64,000 nt of DNA from Pseudodesulfovibrio sp. zrk46 (GCF_012516435.1 NZ_CP051216.1:4018343-4082342), one strand, 5' to 3'. Positions 51,078-59,929 are shown, numbered from the stretch's first letter. The notes: generated by a model not told the origin, from the sequence alone. Numbers and translations are program-made.

Positions 51078-51851
51078 ATGAATACGAAGTACGAAAAGAT
51101 CGCCTGCGTGGCGTCGGAATCACCTGCAGCGCAAGAAGCACTGGCAGCGCTTTCCAAGCGATACGACTGCGTACCTGTCAAAGAGGCAGACGTCATCGTA
51201 TGCCTTGGCGGTGACGGCTTCCTGCTCTCAACCATGCATGACTATCATCACACACGCCTCCCCATTTACGGAATGAATCGCGGAACCGTTGGATTCCTGC
51301 TCAACAGCTACACTGAAAACGGTCTCATCGCTCGCCTCAACCTGGCCCATGGAGTCGTACTCAATCCCTTGCGCATGGTCGCCACGGATATCGACGGACA
51401 CAAGCTCTCAGCACTGGCCTTCAACGAGGTCGCGCTGCACCGCTACTCCCAGCAGTCCGCACACATTCGTGTTTCCATCAACGGACAACAGCGACTGGAG
51501 AATCTCGTATGTGACGGCATCATGGTCGCCACCCCGGCAGGTTCCACCGCCTACAATCTTTCCGCACGCGGGCCCATCATCCCGGTCGGGTCCAATGTCC
51601 TCGCGCTAACCCCGGTTTCCCCATTCCGTCCCCGCCGCTGGAATGGCGCTCTCCTGCCCCACTCCGTCACCGTGGAGTTCGACATCATTGATCCATTCAA
51701 GCGCCCGGTGGGAGCTTCTGCCGACTCGTTTGAAGTCCGCGATGTCAGCCACGTCAGCATTCAGGAAGACCATTCCGAATGCGCGACCATTCTATTCGAC
51801 CCAGACCACTGCCTGGAAGAACGCATTTTCAGCGAACAGTTCGTGAACTAG
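51078..51851 (+). CDS. nadK: NAD kinase
   Basis: 257 residues. Phosphorylates NAD to NADP. The GGDGFLLS motif and the ATPAGSTAYNLSARG motif are intact, and AFNEVALHR matches the NE/D-type substrate site. The ATG at 51078 is preceded by GGAGCAACTG; an upstream ATG at 51045 lacks this. Rightward, 91 bases before the DsrE-like selenoprotein. Confidence 0.94.
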   Translation: MNTKYEKIACVASESPAAQEALAALSKRYDCVPVKEADVIVCLGGDGFLLSTMHDYHHTRLPIYGMNRGTVGFLLNSYTENGLIARLNLAHGVVLNPLRMVATDIDGHKLSALAFNEVALHRYSQQSAHIRVSINGQQRLENLVCDGIMVATPAGSTAYNLSARGPIIPVGSNVLALTPVSPFRPRRWNGALLPHSVTVEFDIIDPFKRPVGASADSFEVRDVSHVSIQEDHSECATILFDPDHCLEERIFSEQFVN

Positions 51852-51942
51852 CTCTCACACACTTGAGGGCCTTTCTTATGATTTGCTATTGCACGCACTC
51901 CGATATAGACATATCCTATCTCAAAAGGAGACAGGATAGACA

Positions 51943-52263
51943 ATGCAAATACTTATTACACTTTCTTCCACTGATCCTGAAATCAAGTGGAATGCAGTTC
52001 GATATGGTAACTTCCTGCTCAACGCAGGCGAAGAGGTCACCATATTCCTTAATGGTCCGGCCGTGAACCTGTTGGAAGGCGACAGCCCAGACTTCCCCAT
52101 CGCCGAACAGGCAAAGATTTTCACACTCAGCGAGGGCTTGCTACACGCCTGAGGCAAATGTATGGGCATCCACGGTGTGGATGATAACGACGTATTCAAG
52201 CTGTCCAACATGCAATTCCTCTATGAGGAGATGACTAAAGCGGACAAGATCATGAACTTTTAA
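51943..52263 (+). CDS. DsrE-like selenoprotein with in-frame UGA (Sec70)
   Basis: 106 residues if the TGA at 52150-52152 is read as selenocysteine. Before it: MQILITLSSTDPEIKWNAVR and FLNGPAVNLLE, a DsrE/DsrF-like fold. After it the same frame continues GKCMGIHGVDDN to a TAA at 52263 and stays protein-like (SNMQFLYEEMTKADKIMNF). Sec replaces the cysteine at which DsrE proteins carry sulfane sulfur, giving a U-G-K-C redox motif. A SECIS-type hairpin follows the UGA. AAAGGAGACAGGAT precedes the ATG. Role: probably sulfur or selenium transfer, inferred. Confidence 0.87.
52167..52183 (+). promoter_or_regulatory. SECIS-type hairpin of the DsrE-like selenoprotein
   Basis: Perfect 7-bp stem CATCCAC/GTGGATG with apical loop GGT, starting 14 bases after the UGA. 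Bacterial SECIS elements carry a G and U in the apex and sit at about this distance; SelB binds the apex. Confidence 0.75.
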
Positions 52264-52372
52264 CCGACCTTTTCTTAAAACACTGCGCAATCACCACTAC
52301 TATAATCGGTTAAAATCAGACAGTTTCAACAATCTGATATAAAAGACTTTTGATTCAAACAACACTCAAAAG

Positions 52373-52407
52373 AAAGGCCCGACCTGCATATGCAGGCCGG
52401 GCCTTTT
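52373..52407. terminator. Bidirectional terminator
   Basis: AAAGGCCCG-CCTGCATATGCAGG-CGGGCCTTTT between the selenoprotein and the leftward HEAT-like gene. Confidence 0.85.
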
Positions 52408-52426
52408 ACTTTACGCATTCCACCCA

Positions 52427-53116
52427 TCAGCCCATGAGTGCAACCGCATGGGAGACTAATTCCCCGACAGTCACATCCACCAGCTGGTTATCCCGGAATG
52501 TCCGGATTTCCGTGCCGTCCGACGCAAGTCCCTCCAGCTTGTCGAGAACTCCGTCAGCCTTGAGGATACCCAGGGTCCAAGCCGCATAGGCTCGGTTGTA
52601 AGGGTCTTCTTCCTCCAAGGCCGCTACAAGAAAACGTTCACTGTGACGGACGTATTCAGGACGCTCACTTGCCAGCCGGGCCAAGGCCCAGAAAACATCA
52701 CGTCGCAACTCTGGATGGTCAAGGAAGTTCCCATCACACTTTTCATCGCAGAAGATGTACGAAGCGAGAATCTTGTGAAACTCCTTGGCGACCTTCTCAT
52801 TATGAACCATGGCCTCAGCCATGAAATGCGGAATACCCCATCCAAGGTTGCCAGACTCTTCATTCATGTACCACATGCACGTACGCATGAGCACGCGAGT
52901 CTGCTCCATGGAGGCTTCGGCCATGCGCCCGGCAGTCAAGCCAAAGGCGGTCACAGTCCTCCAGCGAACTTCCTCATCCTTATCCAATCGTAAAGAGAGC
53001 AGCGGCGGCACCAATTCCTTGGGCGCCCACGCCTCCAATTCAGTCAAACGGTTTTGCCAATCAGGATCGGCAAGGATGGCACGGACATCTTTTTTCAGTC
53101 GGCGAAATCGAGACAT
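52427..53116 (-). CDS. HEAT-repeat-like protein conserved in Desulfovibrio
   Basis: 229 residues, all-helical, with repeated helix pairs (KELVPPLLSLRLDKDEEVRW, HPELRRDVFWALARLA, DPYNRAYAAWTLGIL), as in HEAT/DNA-alkylation-repair-like proteins. It resembles the family named after D. vulgaris DVU0298. Function unknown. TGGAG lies 8 bases before the ATG. Independent of the TPR gene upstream, separated by a terminator. Confidence 0.7.
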   Translation of the reverse strand: MSRFRRLKKDVRAILADPDWQNRLTELEAWAPKELVPPLLSLRLDKDEEVRWRTVTAFGLTAGRMAEASMEQTRVLMRTCMWYMNEESGNLGWGIPHFMAEAMVHNEKVAKEFHKILASYIFCDEKCDGNFLDHPELRRDVFWALARLASERPEYVRHSERFLVAALEEEDPYNRAYAAWTLGILKADGVLDKLEGLASDGTEIRTFRDNQLVDVTVGELVSHAVALMG

Positions 53117-53154
53117 GGGGAACTCCAGTGGTTATCTCGTGCAATCATAGCAAA

Positions 53155-53187
53155 TAAAAAGGGGACTGCCCATTGGCAGTCCCCCTT
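53155..53187 (-). terminator. Terminator after the TPR gene
   Basis: GGGGGACTGCC-AATG-GGCAGTCCCC with TTTTT on the minus strand. Confidence 0.85.
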
Positions 53188-53231
53188 AATATAACCACGT
53201 TGCGCCTAAGCGCAATAGGAATAATTCCTAT

Positions 53232-53849
53232 CTAGTGAGATTCCACTTCCTTCTTGAAAGCTTCCTCTACATCAAAGCCGAATTCTTCAGCCTTGGCGAT
53301 GCACTTCTTGGCGTCTTCCCACTCCTCGAAGTGAGCGTCCACGATGGCTTTGTTGTTCCATGCGGGGCCGAAGTTGGGCACCTTGTCAAGGATCTGCTTG
53401 AGCAGCTTATCAGCTTCTTCGTAGTCACCAATGGTGATGTGGTAAGAAGTCATGGTAGCCTGGGCCTGAATAAAGTCGTGATCCAGCTTCAAGGCCTTCT
53501 TGAGGGCCTTGTGAGCCTTATCGACTTCGCCCTGCTGCAAGTAGATAAAGCCGATGTTGCCCCAGGGCACAGCAAAAAACGGACGTTCCTTGGAAGCCTG
53601 GATGTTGTAGTTCAGGCAGCCTTCCAGATCGCCACGCTGCATGGCAATGCCACCCAGCTGGACATAAGCTTCAGCCATCTTCGGAGAGTTGGCTACAGCT
53701 TCCAGAAATTCGCGCTCGGCTTCCATGAAGTCACGGCGGGACAGGTAGGCCACGCCCAGGTTGTAGTGGGTGTTGCCGCACTGCGGATTCTTCTGCAGTT
53801 TGCCTTTCAGATCAGCGATGTAATCATCAATATTATCGAATTGTTCCAT
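53232..53849 (-). CDS. Tetratricopeptide-repeat protein
   Basis: 205 residues of TPR helices, ~residues 22-180. Repeat units are visible as THYNLGVAYLSRRDFMEAER, AYVQLGGIAMQRGDLEGCLN, PWGNIGFIYLQQGEVDKAHK and AWNNKAIVDAHFEEWEDAKK. A soluble scaffold with no signal peptide. It may belong to the ykgJ - hypothetical - TPR transcript. Confidence 0.85.
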   Translation of the reverse strand: MEQFDNIDDYIADLKGKLQKNPQCGNTHYNLGVAYLSRRDFMEAEREFLEAVANSPKMAEAYVQLGGIAMQRGDLEGCLNYNIQASKERPFFAVPWGNIGFIYLQQGEVDKAHKALKKALKLDHDFIQAQATMTSYHITIGDYEEADKLLKQILDKVPNFGPAWNNKAIVDAHFEEWEDAKKCIAKAEEFGFDVEEAFKKEVESH

Positions 53850-53923
53850 GGCGTCCTATCCTTGTCTTGCAGGCAACTGGCACGCACACTATTTTGCGTC
53901 CCTGCAGCCTTGTATTCAAATGA

Positions 53924-54298
53924 CTACGGCTTGATGCCGTGCTTCTTCAAATGTTCGTTGTACCAGAGGCAGTATTCGAAAACGGGTCGAACCTTCTCAA
54001 AGTTCATCACCAACATGACGTTGAACTCGTTGACCGCGTCAATAAACTCCTGATTCTGAGCGTTCCCAGTCTCCCGGATGAACAACTGGGTCAACTGATC
54101 AGAAGTATAGCCAGATCGGTCCTGACGAAGATCGATGGGGTCAAACGGAGCCGCAAACGGGTCCCAGTTTTCATAGCCCACGCGGTCCACGAACTTACGA
54201 CGTCGCTTGGACATCTTCTCGTACATGTACTTCTTGCGCTCTTCGATCTCATTCAGACTGAGCTCTTCGATATTATCGACAGTATTGATTCTGGACAT
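53924..54298 (-). CDS. Conserved hypothetical protein
   Basis: 124 residues, helical and charged (LNEIEERKKYMYEKMSKRRR); no domain recognised. The ATG lies 2 bases past the stop of the YkgJ-type gene, whose last codons supply the ribosome binding site GGAG, so translation is coupled. The TPR gene follows 74 bases downstream. A joint function of the three is plausible. Confidence 0.75.
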   Translation of the reverse strand: MSRINTVDNIEELSLNEIEERKKYMYEKMSKRRRKFVDRVGYENWDPFAAPFDPIDLRQDRSGYTSDQLTQLFIRETGNAQNQEFIDAVNEFNVMLVMNFEKVRPVFEYCLWYNEHLKKHGIKP

Positions 54299-54300
54299 GT

Positions 54301-55134
54301 TTATTCTCCGCCCAACACCACGGTCTTGATGTCGCAGGAAGAACAGGAGGATTTATCCTCGGTGCAGGAAGAACAGGCGTCATCCTTGGGCGCGGCGCCC
54401 GGAGCTACGATCTCCTGCGGGGTAGGCTTGGAGCCGGTGAAGGTGGTACCGGTCTGAGCTGCTTTCTTGGGCTTGGGAGCTTCAACACCCTTCACGCCAA
54501 GATAGTGTTCATCGTACTCGGTGACCAGCGCCATGGACAGGGGCAGCAGCATGTTGCCCAGCTCCTTGAAGCGACTGTCCACACCCTTCTGAACATCCTT
54601 GCCGATGTTAATCAGACGATCGATGATGATATCCATGTTGACGGTGGGATACTTCTCGCCACCCTTGAACCCGGCCAGACTACAGGTATGCGCCTCGCCT
54701 CCAATGGAAGTGGGCACACCGTACAGGCGACAGGTGATGGGGCGGAATTCATACATTGCGCAGAGGTTGTCGTCGCCAAGCATGGGGCAACGCACTCGAG
54801 CACGAGCTACTTCATTCAGGATTTCGTTAGCCGGACGGCCTTCCTGAGTGGCTTTGTAGACCTTACGCTTGAGCTTGTGAATCTGACGGTCAGCCTTGTC
54901 GGCGCGTTCCAGGACCTGGGAACGCTCTAGACCGGAAAAGTTTTCGTTGAACTTGTGATTGATGTAGATGGCTTCTGCCAAAGTGATGTCGAACAGGGCG
55001 TGACAGCAGTCGCTGCAACCCTTGCCACATTTGACAAGGTCACCCATTTCGGTCTCGAACTTAGTGAAGACCGCGTCCACCTCGGCAACGATTGCCTCGT
55101 ACTTCTCGAAATATTCAGTAAAATCTATGGCCAT
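54301..55134 (-). CDS. YkgJ family cysteine-cluster protein
   Basis: 277 residues. The family's metal-binding cysteines appear as CGKGCSDCCHALFD and CPMLGDDNLCAMYEFRPITC, probably holding zinc or an iron-sulfur cluster. A long C-terminal extension ends in another cysteine cluster, CSSCTEDKSSCSSC, after a proline-rich linker. Function of the family is not established. GAGGAG precedes the ATG. First gene of the leftward transcript. Confidence 0.82.
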   Translation of the reverse strand: MAIDFTEYFEKYEAIVAEVDAVFTKFETEMGDLVKCGKGCSDCCHALFDITLAEAIYINHKFNENFSGLERSQVLERADKADRQIHKLKRKVYKATQEGRPANEILNEVARARVRCPMLGDDNLCAMYEFRPITCRLYGVPTSIGGEAHTCSLAGFKGGEKYPTVNMDIIIDRLINIGKDVQKGVDSRFKELGNMLLPLSMALVTEYDEHYLGVKGVEAPKPKKAAQTGTTFTGSKPTPQEIVAPGAAPKDDACSSCTEDKSSCSSCDIKTVVLGGE

Positions 55135-55293
55135 TATATTTTGCTCCTCGTCCGGCGCGCGTATGCCTAGTGCGCACCGTGGCGGTGTGTTGCATCGTTA
55201 GATAAGTCGCAAATCAGGGCCGTCAACCGCAGTCGGTTCGAAAAAGGAGATTTTGGCCGGAAAGAATGGAATTGCTTTGCGTCAGATACGAAT

Positions 55294-55348
55294 CTGGCTG
55301 TCCCGGGAGGTTCACACTACTTGTAGTTGAGCCTTCCGGGGCAGCCAG
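55294..55348. repeat. Long near-perfect intergenic hairpin
   Basis: CTGGCTGTCCCGGGAGGTTC-A pairs base by base over 21 bp (three G:T wobbles) with TGAGCCTTCCGGGGCAGCCAG. The loop can form five more pairs (ACTAC/GTAGT). It lies between the ferredoxin terminator and the ykgJ operon start. The purpose is unknown; it may be a REP-like element or a small RNA. The rest of 55135-55293 holds nothing recognised. Confidence 0.7.
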
Positions 55349-55350
55349 AG

Positions 55351-55393
55351 AAAAAAAATGGAACGGGAGCAGTAGTAGCACTACCGCTCCCGT
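55351..55393 (-). terminator. Terminator of the ferredoxin gene
   Basis: Minus strand ACGGGAGC-GGTAGT..ACTACT-GCTCCCGT with T8. Confidence 0.85.
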
Positions 55394-55413
55394 AGCCATA
55401 TCGAGAGTCGAGA

Positions 55414-55602
55414 CTAGGCCTCTTCGACAGTGATAGCGTCGGTTTCACAAACCTCAACGCAAGACTCACAACCGAGACATTCGTCATCGTTCACTGCAAC
55501 GGCTTTGCCGTCCTGAAGTTCGAAAACTTCAACGGGACAAACGTCAACACATTCGCCGTCGCCGGTACACTTGTCGGTGTCGATAGTAATTTCGTAGCCC
55601 AT
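55414..55602 (-). CDS. Ferredoxin of the D. africanus FdIII type (7Fe, Asp-ligated cluster)
   Basis: 62 residues. Cluster II is a standard CLGCESCVEVC. Cluster I reads CTGDGECVDVCP, in which Asp14 replaces the second cysteine. In D. africanus ferredoxin III this makes an interconvertible [3Fe-4S]/[4Fe-4S] cluster that takes up extra metals, and the sequence here matches that protein almost throughout. It is likely the electron carrier for low-potential enzymes such as the AOR and the double-cubane system. A GCCCGCAC/GTGCGGGC hairpin lies in the 5' leader (55632-55650). GGAGGG precedes the ATG. Confidence 0.95.
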   Translation of the reverse strand: MGYEITIDTDKCTGDGECVDVCPVEVFELQDGKAVAVNDDECLGCESCVEVCETDAITVEEA

Positions 55603-55904
55603 TTTTTTCCCTCCAGAAAATAATTTGGGATTGCCCGCACTGTGCGGGCTGTTTCACTGCACCCCTTTAGCATAAGGTTTTCGGGGGGCGCAACAAATTG
55701 TTATCAAGCCCAGTCGGAACAGACCGGGTACGAATTTGCTGATATATTCATGCCGTTCCCCTGTCAAGCTGAGAGAACCATTTTCACTCCTGTGTTGCCG
55801 AACCTTAAGGGATACATACTATGGTTGTCGTTCGTGCCATACTCGTCTATTCTGCGTGGTCTGAACTGAATCTTAACTCGTCCACTTTAATATAAAGGAT
55901 ACTC

Positions 55905-57107
55905 ATGTTTACTCAGGAAGAACTCAAGAAGTATGCTGAAACCCTGTGGTGGGGACTCTCTACCGCTCGTACCAACCCCTATCAGCCCGGCGACTATGTT
56001 CTGCTTCGCTTTGACACCGACGCCATGCCGCTGGCAGAAGTCATGTTCGACCTGCTCATGGAAAAGGGCATCAATCCCGTCCCCCGCCAGAACATGACCG
56101 CCAACATGGAGCTCTCCTTTTACGGCAAAGCCAACGAAGCCCAGCTCACCGACATTCCCGCCGGTGACAAGGAATTCGTAGGCGGCCTCAACGGCCTGAT
56201 CTCCCTGATCGCGCCCTCCTCCCTGACCCACCTCTCCGGCGTAGATCCCAAGAAGATCGGCACCGCAGCCGTGGCCCGCAAATTCATGCGTGACATCATG
56301 GAGAAACGTGAGCAGACCGGCGATTTCGGCTGGACTCTCTGCGTCTACCCCACCCCGGCTCTGGCAGAGTCCGCTGGCCTGTCCATGGAAGAGTTCAAGG
56401 ATCAGGTGATCAAGGCCTGCTTCCTCGACAACGACAATCCGCCTGCAAAGTGGGATGAAATCTTCAACGAGGCCGAGAAGGTCAAGGCATGGCTGAACGG
56501 TCTCAACATCGAGCACCTCAACGTCAAGTCCGAGTCCACTGACCTCATCGTGGTTCCCGGCAAAGATCGCCGTTGGCTCGGCGTGTCCGGTCACAATATC
56601 CCGTCCTTCGAGATTTTCCTCTCCCCGGACTGGCGTGGCACCGAAGGCGTGTACTACGCAGACCAGCCTTCCTTCCGCTCCGGCAACTATGTCGAAGGCG
56701 TGAAGCTCACTTTTGAAAAGGGTGTTGCTGTCAAAACCGAAGCCAAGCAGGGCGACGAATTCGTTGCTAAGCAGCTGACTCTGGACGAAGGTGCAAACCG
56801 TCTCGGCGAGTTTTCCCTTACCGACCGCCGTTTCTCCAAGATCAACGCATTCATGGCCAACACCCTCTTTGACGAGAACTTCGGCGGCGAACAGGGCAAC
56901 TGCCACGTAGCAGTCGGCGCATCCTACTCCGACACCTATGCCGGCGATCAGTCCACTCTCGATGCAGCCAAGAAAGAAGAACTCGGTTTCAACGATTCCG
57001 CACTGCACTGGGATCTCGTGAACACCGAACAGAAAGTCGTCACCGCCACCCTCAAGGGCGGCGAAGAGCTTGTCATCTACAAGGAAGGCGAGTTCCAGTA
57101 CGAATAA
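55905..57107 (+). CDS. M29-type aminopeptidase
   Basis: 400 residues. Resembles thermophilic-type metallo-aminopeptidases (M29, AmpS): a GHNIPSFEIFLSPDWR segment, NCHVAVGASYSD and ALHWDLV carry the likely metal-binding Glu/His/Asp residues, and the C-terminus ends in a GEELVIYKEGEFQYE strand. Cytosolic dimeric exopeptidase. AAAGGATACTC precedes the ATG. A structured repeat begins directly after the stop. Upstream, 55603-55904 has no further gene. Confidence 0.88.
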   Translation: MFTQEELKKYAETLWWGLSTARTNPYQPGDYVLLRFDTDAMPLAEVMFDLLMEKGINPVPRQNMTANMELSFYGKANEAQLTDIPAGDKEFVGGLNGLISLIAPSSLTHLSGVDPKKIGTAAVARKFMRDIMEKREQTGDFGWTLCVYPTPALAESAGLSMEEFKDQVIKACFLDNDNPPAKWDEIFNEAEKVKAWLNGLNIEHLNVKSESTDLIVVPGKDRRWLGVSGHNIPSFEIFLSPDWRGTEGVYYADQPSFRSGNYVEGVKLTFEKGVAVKTEAKQGDEFVAKQLTLDEGANRLGEFSLTDRRFSKINAFMANTLFDENFGGEQGNCHVAVGASYSDTYAGDQSTLDAAKKEELGFNDSALHWDLVNTEQKVVTATLKGGEELVIYKEGEFQYE

Positions 57108-57116
57108 ATGGCAACC

Positions 57117-57238
57117 CGCTTCGCGGGTGCCTCCGGCGGCAGGGGGAAGGAAAGGGAAAAAACTTTGTAAAGGGTTCTTCCCCTTCCCTTCCCCAGACCC
57201 CCATCCCATCCCCTTTCCAAAACTTTTTGTATGCGCAT
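57117..57238. repeat. Structured intergenic repeat
   Basis: GC-rich block with purine/pyrimidine arms: GGGGGAAGGAAAGGGAA against TTCCCCTTCCCTTCCCC around a CTTTGTAAAG centre, then a CCCCCATCCC pyrimidine tract and CCAAAACTTTTTG. From memory, blocks with this wording recur between genes in Desulfovibrio genomes. It may terminate the aminopeptidase transcript. Shares the CTCCGGCGGC head with the block at 62638. Confidence 0.6.
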
Positions 57239-57373
57239 CCGCGCGGGTAGAGGGGATCGGAGAGATCAACTTCAAAGAAGAGTTGGTCGAACATGACTAA
57301 GCATTAAAAAATCGCCTTTATTGTCACTCAGCCTTGAGCGAGGCGACCGCCGGCAGGCACACAAGGACAAATC

Positions 57374-59329
57374 ATGGCAGACAGAAATATTTATTTGAAG
57401 ACGATTCCGCCTGAAGAGGCTGTACAACTGGCTAAGAATGCCCTTGATAAGGACAGCCTGCTTTCCACAGAAACTATTCCTACTCATGAAGCGGCTGGCC
57501 GCGTGACGGCGGGCCCGATCTACGCCCGCTACTCCTCACCTACGTTCCACGCAGCAGCCATGGACGGCATCGCAGTGAAAGCGGAATCTACGTTCATGGC
57601 TCGTGAAGACGAACCGACTGCACTGAGCCATGAGACGGAATTCCTGTTCGTGAACACCGGCAATCCCCTGCCTGAGGGCATGAACGCCGTCATCATGATC
57701 GAAAACGTGGTGCAGAAGGACGAGGTCACGGTGCTGACCGATGCCCCCGCATTTCCGTGGCAGCACGTACGCCGCATCGGTGAAGATATCGTGGCAACAG
57801 AATTGCTGATCCCGCAAAACCGCGAACTGACGCCTTGTGACATCGGCGCTCTGCTGTCAGCAGGCATCTATGAAGTGGAAGTAAAGGAACGAGTCAAAGC
57901 CGTGTTCCTGCCCACTGGCGATGAAGTGCTCAATTTTCTCGACAAACCTGCTCCGGTTGCCGGACAGGTCATCGAATCCAACTCGCAGGTTTTCAAGGCG
58001 TACGCCGACTCCTGGGGCATTGAAGCCGACTGGAAAGCGCCCACTCCTGATAATGAGGACGCACTGCGCGAGGCAGTCATGGACGGCCTCAAGGCTGGCA
58101 ACCATGTGGTTATCGTGGGCGCGGGCTCGAGCGCAGGGAGTAAAGACTACTCCAAGAAGGTATTTCAATCCATCGGCACAGTGCTGGTACACGGCATCGC
58201 CGTCATGCCCGGCAAACCCACACTGGTCGCTGTCACCGACGAACGAAGCGGATTCCCCGGCCGTCTACTCATCGGCGCACCGGGATATCCGGTATCTGCC
58301 GTGGTGTGCCATGAAAAGATTCTTGCCCCTGTAGTGAACTGGCTGCAAGGCACCGCCGTATCTGAACCCGTCATGGCCGATGTGACACTGGCCCGTAAAA
58401 CGCCATCCAAGCCGGGCATGCGCGAAGCACTCCGACTGGCCGCAGGACGTATTGGCGACCGTATCGTGGCAGCTCCACTGGCGCGTGGTGCAGGCATGAT
58501 CACCACCATGACCAAGGCACAGGCCGTGGCTTACATCCCCGAGGATGTGGAAGGCGTAGAAGAAGGAGAAATCCTGAGCGCCGAACTACTGGTACCCAAG
58601 GCAGACCTTGATCGCGTAATGGTCCACGTAGGTAGCCACGACAATACCATCGACCTGATGGCCAACGAGCTGATGGGACTCGCCGAGCCAATGCGTTTGG
58701 TCTCCAGCCATGCAGGTTCCATGGGCGGACTGACCGCACTGAAGTCCGGCTCTGCCCTCTTTGCGGGTGCGCACCTGTTCGATCCGGCATCCGGCGACTT
58801 CAACTTCCCGTTCATCGAGAAATATCTCAAGGGGATCGACGTCACCGTAGTCAACCTCGCCATTCGCCATCAGGGATTGATCGTAGCCAAGGGCAACCCC
58901 ATGAGCATTCAGGGGGTCAACGATCTGGTGCGCGACGACGTGACTTTCATCAACCGCCAGCGCGGCGCAGGGACCCGTATTCTCCTCGACCATCACGTCA
59001 AGGAAGCCGGCCTGATGGCGCGCGGCATCCAAGGCTACGAGAACGAGGAATTCACTCACATGGCAGTGGCTGTGAATGTCCTGACAGGCGCAGCCTCATG
59101 TGGTCTGGGAATCTTTGCCGCAGCCAAAGCCCTGGACCTCGACTTTGTACCGTTAGCACACGAACGATATGACTTGCTCATCCCCACGCAGTATATGGAA
59201 GATGAACGAATCCGTACCCTCATGGAGCTGATCCAGACAGATGAAGTGAAGGCCAAGATCGGCGAACTCGGAGGTTATGAAACCAACCTGACAGGCCAGA
59301 TCATGAAACCCGGTATGGGCCTGGGGTAA
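57374..59329 (+). CDS. moeA: MoeA fused to a PBP-like domain
   Basis: 651 residues. Residues ~15-410 are MoeA (molybdate or tungstate insertion into molybdopterin): PTFHAAAMDGIAV, NAVIMIENV and the MPGKPTLVAV motif. Residues ~415-640 are a PBP-type domain resembling LysR-effector or molybdate-binding folds (HAGSMGGLTALKSGS, NRQRGAGTRILLDHHV). This fusion is common in anaerobes using molybdenum or tungsten. AAGGACAAATC precedes the ATG. The cysteine hydrolase follows after 12 bases. Ligand of the binding domain is unproven. Confidence 0.92.
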   Translation: MADRNIYLKTIPPEEAVQLAKNALDKDSLLSTETIPTHEAAGRVTAGPIYARYSSPTFHAAAMDGIAVKAESTFMAREDEPTALSHETEFLFVNTGNPLPEGMNAVIMIENVVQKDEVTVLTDAPAFPWQHVRRIGEDIVATELLIPQNRELTPCDIGALLSAGIYEVEVKERVKAVFLPTGDEVLNFLDKPAPVAGQVIESNSQVFKAYADSWGIEADWKAPTPDNEDALREAVMDGLKAGNHVVIVGAGSSAGSKDYSKKVFQSIGTVLVHGIAVMPGKPTLVAVTDERSGFPGRLLIGAPGYPVSAVVCHEKILAPVVNWLQGTAVSEPVMADVTLARKTPSKPGMREALRLAAGRIGDRIVAAPLARGAGMITTMTKAQAVAYIPEDVEGVEEGEILSAELLVPKADLDRVMVHVGSHDNTIDLMANELMGLAEPMRLVSSHAGSMGGLTALKSGSALFAGAHLFDPASGDFNFPFIEKYLKGIDVTVVNLAIRHQGLIVAKGNPMSIQGVNDLVRDDVTFINRQRGAGTRILLDHHVKEAGLMARGIQGYENEEFTHMAVAVNVLTGAASCGLGIFAAAKALDLDFVPLAHERYDLLIPTQYMEDERIRTLMELIQTDEVKAKIGELGGYETNLTGQIMKPGMGLG

Positions 59330-59341
59330 AAGGAGAGAAAA

Positions 59342-59875
59342 GTGGCAGACCAAACGGCGCTCATCGTGATCGATGTTCAGAACGTCATGTTCGAAACTCC
59401 CGGAATGATTCCGTACAACGGCTCTCAAGTCCTGATCAATATCAAGCGACTCATTGAAGAAGCCCGCAAAGCCGATATCCCGATCGTGTATATCCAACAC
59501 ACCACCGAAGGCATTGGCAGTGAGTTCGAACAAGACTCCCGCAACTGGCAGATCCATCCCGCCATTGCCCCGCAGAATGGCGACACAACGTCACTCAAGT
59601 ACACCTATGACGCCTTTTGCAATACGGAACTGAACGCCAAACTCAAGAAGCTCGGTGCGAACAAGCTTGTTTTCTGCGGCTTGCAGACCGAAGTCTGCGT
59701 AGACACAACAGTTCGGAGCGCCAAGGCCCACGGTTACGAGAGCATTTTGGTTGGGGATGCACATAGTTCCTACGACAACGATGTGATCAGGGCACAGGAT
59801 ATCGTGGCACATCATAACAACGTGCTGAACAGGCGTTTTTGTACGGTGATGCCGACCAGTGACATGAAATTTTAA
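59342..59875 (+). CDS. Isochorismatase-family cysteine hydrolase
   Basis: 177 residues. The Asp-Lys-Cys triad appears in ALIVIDVQNVMF (Asp), the TSLKYTYDAF region (Lys) and FCGLQTEVCVDTTVRSA (Cys). Family members hydrolyse amides or ethers such as nicotinamide. GTG start with AAAAGGAGAGAAAA upstream, 12 bases after moeA. Substrate unknown. Confidence 0.9.
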   Translation: MADQTALIVIDVQNVMFETPGMIPYNGSQVLINIKRLIEEARKADIPIVYIQHTTEGIGSEFEQDSRNWQIHPAIAPQNGDTTSLKYTYDAFCNTELNAKLKKLGANKLVFCGLQTEVCVDTTVRSAKAHGYESILVGDAHSSYDNDVIRAQDIVAHHNNVLNRRFCTVMPTSDMKF

Positions 59876-59899
59876 GCCTGCCACTTACAGCAAATGATG

Positions 59900-59925
59900 A
59901 AGGCCGCCTATGGGCGGCCTTTTTT
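59900..59925. terminator. Bidirectional terminator
   Basis: AAGGCCGCC-TATG-GGCGGCCTT with T6, shared with the leftward hypothetical. Confidence 0.88.
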
Positions 59926-59929
59926 GTTG

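Noticed and set aside
55887..57275. 462-codon minus-strand open frame
   Set aside because: Antisense to the M29 aminopeptidase and extends into the structured repeat.
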